From contig JBGSKY010000287.1 in the NCBI GenBank assembly GCA_041740995.1, positions 1-64,000 of the forward strand: 64,000 nucleotides of DNA, written 5' to 3'. The DNA is from JBGSKY01 sp041740995 (GTDB lineage Bacteria > Planctomycetota > Planctomycetia > Pirellulales > Pirellulaceae). The position numbers were made by a program, and so were the translations under genes. The stretch's first letter is position 1. The number at the start of each line of letters is the position of its first letter. Of the stretch, positions 59,374 to 64,000 are shown piece by piece. The notes under the pieces are model-generated. The model did not search any database. It worked only from the letters and a program-made list of their open reading frames with translations, and was not told the DNA's origin.

Positions 59374-61326
59374 TCATTGATTGCTCATTAACGCTTCGTA
59401 GTCGCGGAGCACACTCTCGAATGGCAACTTCTGGCAGCAACCAAATGCGTCAAGCTTCGTCAGCCGTTTGCGGATCGATTGTGGTGAACTGATGCCACAC
59501 AGGAACCTTGCAATTTGTCGCGGATGTTTGAATTGCTCAGGGTATTTTGTCTGCAATGGTTCGATCATATTTGGGATCGATGAGCCAAGCACTGAACGAT
59601 CGGCGAACGTTTGCGGCATCGGCATCGGCTCGACGCGACAGGCCGAACAGGTCTTGCACTTTCGAGTGGTTCGGTCGCCAAAGTATCGGGCCAACATCAC
59701 CGCTTGGCATTCGTTCGCACTGGCTAGCTGTAATAAGCTGCGACAACGTTGGACGGCCGCATGTTCCAGTTCGACCAACCTCGCTAGTAGTTGCCTGGCC
59801 AGCACCTTGGGCCGCTCGATTGGCTTCATTCTTCGATAACCGTGCATCAACCCGCTGGCCTTCAATTCTAACCAACCGCGCTGAGCCAAATCGTCCAACG
59901 CTGACGCAACCTGCTCGCGATTAGTGTTGAGCCGACGACAGACGACCGGCAAATTCACGTCAGTCCAAATTCGTTTTCGAACGGACATTTCAAAAATCGA
60001 TTCTACAAACGATCGCTGTTGGCCAGTCAACCGTGAAACGATCGTCGGCATAGCCACTATCGGTTTGAACTGATACGCATCATAACGCGGGCCAATCGAT
60101 TCGAGCAAACCGTCAAGCTCCATGTAGGTCAGCAACGTTCGCAGCACGTTGTCACGGATGTCGAAATCGTGTGAGACGCTGTAGTGGCTGATATAAAACT
60201 CGCTCGCTTGGCCGGCAAGAAATTGAATCAGCTCGTCAATCGATTCTTCCGTCGGTGTATCGCCCCGCGCGAAATTTTCGACGATGAACTGATCGCCATC
60301 CACGAACAACGTTTGACAAAGAGCAGGCAAACCGTCGCGACCAGCGCGGCCAATTTCTTGCGCGTACGATTCGATGCTGCTGGATAAGTTGTAGTGAACC
60401 AGCAGCCGAATATTCGATTTGTCGATGCCCATTCCAAACGCAATTGTCGCCACCACGATCGAATCATCAGATTGCATGAACTCGTTCTGGACCGTTTGTC
60501 GATCTTCATCCGCCATTCCAGCATGATAACCAAACGCATTCAAGCCAGCGGCCTTCAATCGCGCTGCGACTTCCTCGGCAGTGCGTTGCAGGCTGACATA
60601 AACGATCGTCGGTCCGGCTTTGTTGATGACTTTTTCGCCGTCGCGAGCAGACAACATTTCAAGTAGTGCAGCGTCTCGGGAAGTCGCTGTGCAGCTCGTA
60701 AAACGCAACGTCAAATTTTTCCGATAGAACGGCGTTCGCACTTCGTCAGTAGTCTCGATCGCTAACAACTTGCGAATATCGGCGGCGACTTCACGTGTTG
60801 CGGTGGCAGTCAAGGCGACAACGGTCTTGATATCGTATTGCGTTACGGCGTTGGCCAGTCGCAGGTAATCGGGTCGAAAATTGTGGCCCCACTGGCTGAT
60901 GCAATGCGCCTCGTCGATCGCCAACAAATCGATTGTCCTGGATTTCATTGACAATCGGAACCGCTCATTGAAGAGTCGTTCTGGAGCAACAAAGAGCAGC
61001 TTCGCTTGTCCGCTCTCGATCGCCTGCATTGTCGTTTGATACTGGCCAGCATCGATCGTGCTGTCGATGCGAAACGCTGAGATGCCTTTGGCGTTTAATG
61101 ATTCGACCTGTTCTCGCATTAGTGCCAGCAGCGGCGAGACGACGAGCGTCAAATTGGGCAGCAGCAATGCGGGCAACTGGTAGCACAACGACTTGCCGCC
61201 GCCGGTCGGAAAAATCGCAAGTGTGTTTTTGCCTTCCAAAATTCTCGATATCGCTTCGAGTTGCCCAGGGCGAAAATCGGTCAGCCCGAACGGCTCTCGG
61301 AGAGTTGCATTAATAAGGTCGAGCAT
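59374..61326 (-). CDS. recQ: ATP-dependent DNA helicase RecQ
   Basis: A 650-aa superfamily 2 helicase. Walker A is FPTGGGKSLCYQLPALL (~39-55), the DEAH-type motif is LLAIDEAHCISQWGHNFRPD, motif VI region is QEIGRAGRDGLPALC. The Zn-binding segment contains CKTCSACRVEP, and a winged-helix-like region lies between ~340 and 470. The C-terminus (HPRQIARFLCGISSPQSIRK) is a helical domain different from HRDC but seen in planctomycete relatives, as far as I recall. The ATG at 61326 is chosen because family similarity begins at once (LDLINATLREPFGLTDFRPG); the frame stays open to 61542. Confidence 0.96.
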   Translation of the reverse strand: MLDLINATLREPFGLTDFRPGQLEAISRILEGKNTLAIFPTGGGKSLCYQLPALLLPNLTLVVSPLLALMREQVESLNAKGISAFRIDSTIDAGQYQTTMQAIESGQAKLLFVAPERLFNERFRLSMKSRTIDLLAIDEAHCISQWGHNFRPDYLRLANAVTQYDIKTVVALTATATREVAADIRKLLAIETTDEVRTPFYRKNLTLRFTSCTATSRDAALLEMLSARDGEKVINKAGPTIVYVSLQRTAEEVAARLKAAGLNAFGYHAGMADEDRQTVQNEFMQSDDSIVVATIAFGMGIDKSNIRLLVHYNLSSSIESYAQEIGRAGRDGLPALCQTLFVDGDQFIVENFARGDTPTEESIDELIQFLAGQASEFYISHYSVSHDFDIRDNVLRTLLTYMELDGLLESIGPRYDAYQFKPIVAMPTIVSRLTGQQRSFVESIFEMSVRKRIWTDVNLPVVCRRLNTNREQVASALDDLAQRGWLELKASGLMHGYRRMKPIERPKVLARQLLARLVELEHAAVQRCRSLLQLASANECQAVMLARYFGDRTTRKCKTCSACRVEPMPMPQTFADRSVLGSSIPNMIEPLQTKYPEQFKHPRQIARFLCGISSPQSIRKRLTKLDAFGCCQKLPFESVLRDYEALMSNQ

Positions 61327-61704
61327 TAGCCGAACGAGATAGGTTTTGCATTCGAAAGCGAATCGGGACGATCCTGGGTTTGCCCAGTTTGCCGCAATGC
61401 TGCCAGCTTCACAAGACCGAGCAGAATAACGTTTTCGAATCCTCGCTCTCGTATTGAGCCAGCTTTTGCATCGTCCTATACTCCGCGCGAAAGTCCCATG
61501 GGGCAACGTGCGCTTTTGGTTCTGTCTTAGCAAGCAAACCAAGCCGCTTCGAAGCCGCCTGAGAATCGAAATTGGCTTTCAAATCATCCTTTGCCTTTGC
61601 ACTTTTTTCGTTAATCGGTGCCAAACATCCCGAACAAGGCTGAAACGCAAACGCCCGCCAGTGGAATGCGAGTCCACTGGATTCGGTGGACGGCTGCGCG
61701 ATCG
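61327..61704. other. Intergenic region between recQ and the LptD-like gene; one doubtful small ORF
   Basis: A 71-codon minus-strand frame (61409-61624, TTG start) gives a Lys/Ala-rich polar translation that could be a small protein, but no ribosome-binding site or family supports it. Promoters of the two divergent genes should lie here. Confidence 0.35.
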
Positions 61705-64000
61705 ATGAACTGCGTTTGTAGGCTGTTGTGGCTAATTCAGTCGATCGTTTGGCTACTCTTTAGTACGTTTTGCCAACCAATTTACGCTGCCGATTTTGGT
61801 GTTCCATTAGTCGATCCCAACTTGCCAATTCGCGTGGTTGGCGACCAATTGCGATCAAGCCATCAAGGGTCTTACTCGGTCTATCAAGTTTTTGGACATT
61901 GCGAATTGCGGCAAGGCAGCTTCGTCGGCCACGCCGATTCGATGACTTTGTGGGTTGATCGCAGCAGCCAATTCAATGTCGACCCGCCGGTCAAAGTCCT
62001 AGTCGAAATGAATGGTGCGGTCGATGTTCAATGGAGCGACCAGGATCGGCTGCAAGACCTGAATTGGACCGGCCGACTGTTCACCCGAGTCGCATTAGAT
62101 GTGCATGGCAAACATATCGCTGACCCGGACGTCTCCAACCCAAGTATGCCGTGGCAGAACGAACGAGGTCAATTTGCGGGCGGCTATTTCTTCCCTCGGC
62201 TGGACAATTCCCAATTTACGATTGGCCCAGACGGCGATATTCAACCAGTTCAGTACACGATCGGAAATCGCGAGGAAGCTGATTTGCAAGGCAGCTTCAC
62301 TGGCGGCAATTCACCGCTGGGTGGATTCGTTTTAGACCAGCAAGGAAACATCGTTGAGACCATCGAAGCGGTCCCGCAAAATCAACGCGTATTTCAATTG
62401 CCCTCTCCGGTGCAACCCGGTGTTCCGAACAACCCGCCCAATCCAGGATCGATTCCGAATTCCATGGGACCGGCCGTCGGGGCAGTTCCAAACATCGTGC
62501 CAAATCCGGTAACCGGCACTGTTCCGACCGGCGATTTTCCCCGGCCAACAATCGGGGCCGAAACGTTTGAATTCACTGGCCGAGGCGGCTCGCCACCCAA
62601 CGTGCAGACGGTGATTGACGCGGCCCGAGGCGAAACAGTCGCGGTCCTCAGCGGCGGTATTCGGTTGCGATTCTCCGGAACAGCGTACCAAAGCAGCAGC
62701 GGTGCGGTCGACTTGGGCGCAGTGTTGCTGGAAGCTGATCGGGCGGTGATCTGGACCAGCGATTTCCAAAAATTGCTGTCGGGTAATGCGAGTGGGATTC
62801 CGATTGAAGTCTATCTCGAAGGGAACGTCGTCTTTCAACAAGGCCAACGAAAGATTTACGCCGAGCGGATGTATTACAACGCCCAAGCGGAAATAGGGAC
62901 GATTCTCGACGCAGAGATCTTGACGCCGGTTCCACAATACGAAGGCATCCTGCGGCTGAAGGCCGACGTCGTCCAGCAACGTTCGAGACAAAACTTCCTC
63001 GCCTACGACGCTGCCTTTACAAGCTCTCGACTGGGTGTGCCACGCTACTGGCTGCAGTCAGATCGAATCGAGCTTGCGGACGAACGTGATCCGAACGATC
63101 CGAATCAATATCTCAACGCGCAACGAACCGGCGCGACCAATATGGAGGCCACCGCGCGAAACAACTTTGTTTACCTCGCCGGTGCACCAATTTTTTATTG
63201 GCCGTTTTTGAATACAAACGTCAACACACCAAACTTTTATCTGCGGAATATCAAGATAAAGAACGACCAAATTTTTGGTCAGCAAGTATTCCTCGAAACC
63301 GATCTGTATCAAATTCTAGGGATCGATGGCCCTGACGGAACCGACTGGCGGTTGTCGACCGACTATTTGTCCAAGCGAGGTTTTGCGCTCGGCACGACCT
63401 TTGAATACAACGTTCCGCGATTCATCTTTGATGGCCCAACGAACGGTCGTCTCGACGTTTGGGGTTTGAAAGATGGCGGGCTCGATATCCTCGGCAGCGA
63501 CCGATTCAATATGATTCCCGAAGAGACGACTCGTGGAAGAGGTTTGCTGCAACATCGACAACTTCTCAGCCGCGACTTGGAGTTTCGCGCCGAGGTGGGC
63601 TACATATCGGATCGAAATTTCTTGGAAGAATACTTTGAACGCGAATGGGACACTCAAAAAGATCAAACGACGACGCTTCGGATTAGAAAATATAATGATA
63701 ATCAGATGCTCGATTTGTGGGGCCAAGCTCGGCTGAACGAATTCTTCACGGAGACCGAATCGCTGCCTCGGTTGGACTACTACATCCTGGGCCAAAATCT
63801 TTTTGATCGTGTGACGTGGTACAGCAACTCGCATGTTGGCTATGAAAAACTCAAAATTGCTAGCACGCCACTCGCCCCGCAGGACGCAGCGAAATTTCAA
63901 CTCCAAAGCTGGGAAGTAGCCAGCGAAGGCATTCGAGCGGGGACGCGGCAAGAGTTGGCCGCACCGATAAACGCTGGACCGGTCAAGATCGTGCCTTACC
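61705..64000 (+). CDS. lptD: LptD/OstA-like outer-membrane LPS-assembly protein (partial)
   Basis: The first ~765 residues of a large protein running off the window. A signal peptide lies at ~5-29 (LLWLIQSIVWLLFSTFCQPI, cleavage near YAA|DF). Residues ~30-210 form an OstA-like or family-specific region, ~230-295 a Pro/Asn/Gly-rich linker with VPNxxPNP-type repeats, and ~305-430 an OstA/LptA-type strand domain (VAVLSGGIRLRFSGTAYQSS, VYLEGNVVFQQGQRKIYAER). After this comes the LptD barrel start (FVYLAGAPIFYWPFLNTNVN, DWRLSTDYLSKRGFALGTTF). It should insert lipopolysaccharide into the outer leaflet, implying a Gram-negative type envelope. An upstream in-frame ATG at 61666 is possible. Confidence 0.85.
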   Translation, partial: MNCVCRLLWLIQSIVWLLFSTFCQPIYAADFGVPLVDPNLPIRVVGDQLRSSHQGSYSVYQVFGHCELRQGSFVGHADSMTLWVDRSSQFNVDPPVKVLVEMNGAVDVQWSDQDRLQDLNWTGRLFTRVALDVHGKHIADPDVSNPSMPWQNERGQFAGGYFFPRLDNSQFTIGPDGDIQPVQYTIGNREEADLQGSFTGGNSPLGGFVLDQQGNIVETIEAVPQNQRVFQLPSPVQPGVPNNPPNPGSIPNSMGPAVGAVPNIVPNPVTGTVPTGDFPRPTIGAETFEFTGRGGSPPNVQTVIDAARGETVAVLSGGIRLRFSGTAYQSSSGAVDLGAVLLEADRAVIWTSDFQKLLSGNASGIPIEVYLEGNVVFQQGQRKIYAERMYYNAQAEIGTILDAEILTPVPQYEGILRLKADVVQQRSRQNFLAYDAAFTSSRLGVPRYWLQSDRIELADERDPNDPNQYLNAQRTGATNMEATARNNFVYLAGAPIFYWPFLNTNVNTPNFYLRNIKIKNDQIFGQQVFLETDLYQILGIDGPDGTDWRLSTDYLSKRGFALGTTFEYNVPRFIFDGPTNGRLDVWGLKDGGLDILGSDRFNMIPEETTRGRGLLQHRQLLSRDLEFRAEVGYISDRNFLEEYFEREWDTQKDQTTTLRIRKYNDNQMLDLWGQARLNEFFTETESLPRLDYYILGQNLFDRVTWYSNSHVGYEKLKIASTPLAPQDAAKFQLQSWEVASEGIRAGTRQELAAPINAGPVKIVPY

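Noticed and set aside
62332..62991. 219-codon minus-strand ORF and a similar one at 63316-63951
   Set aside because: The plus strand here encodes a continuous LptD-like protein with signal peptide; the minus frames are shadows of it.

Overview
The window looks like a chromosomal segment from a planctomycete, most likely Pirellulales-like. The evidence is the gene families present: the DUF1592/DUF1588 PSCyt cytochrome plus DUF1552 pair with a DUF1501 remnant, DUF4159 next to a MoxR ATPase, a FGE-type sulfatase, an archaeal-type formyltransferase of the H4MPT C1 pathway, a TIGR03643-type small protein, a lysine/alanine-rich histone-H1-like protein, and outer-membrane machinery (MlaEFD, an LptD-like protein, an OprB-like porin). 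No rRNA, tRNA, CRISPR array, transposase or prophage was recognised. All identifications come from reading the sequence; no database search was run.

Layout. 1-4150: a minus-strand run of a TPR/zinc-peptidase protein, a DUF4159 protein and a truncated MoxR ATPase, with a 3 x 110 bp structured repeat array between the first two. 4151-9223: DUF1592 and DUF1552 genes (1-nt overlap), a decayed DUF1501 fragment, and a second tandem array of hairpin units. 9224-13049: Ftr, a PhnD-like binding protein, and small proteins of the TIGR03643, CxxC and DUF456 types. 13269-22447: an HDOD protein, then a surface-polysaccharide block (C-methyltransferase, unknown protein, double GT4 glycosyltransferase, FkbM methyltransferase with coiled coil, GT25), interrupted by xseA on the other strand. 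22563-27267: OprB-like porin, HlyD-like adaptor, a 64-aa membrane protein, DUF3302 and a HAD-META fusion, with the last four forming a tight operon. 28294-29924: moaC overlapping a polyprenyl diphosphate synthase. 29941-35877: envelope genes on the minus strand (mlaE, mlaF, mlaD; a FabZ-like dehydratase, murB and an FtsQ-like protein). 36150-42993: a BRCT/MerR/TPR protein, a coiled-coil membrane protein, a Dabb protein, methionine salvage mtnD-mtnC, the histone-like gene and an M50 protease. 43175-48576: a ribose-type ABC importer, then rpiB and an SDR. 48901-56425: an ECF sigma factor with its probable anti-sigma factor, nth, a gingipain-like peptidase, rlmN, a secreted methyltransferase and rsmG. 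56662-64000: SDR, sulfatase, another structured-repeat array, recQ, and an LptD-like gene running off the end.

The most unusual item is the sugar-binding lipoprotein at 43175-44317. Its two lobes are in the reverse of the normal order (lobe 2 before lobe 1), so it appears to be a natural circular permutant of an RbsB-type protein sitting precisely in an otherwise normal sugar ABC operon. Also notable are two families of dispersed, tandemly amplified, hairpin-rich repeats with compensatory stem changes; a MurB in which the usual catalytic Ser/Cys and Glu positions seem replaced; an SDR with Phe at the catalytic Tyr position; and an FtsQ/POTRA-like gene beside murB in a lineage generally thought to lack FtsZ.
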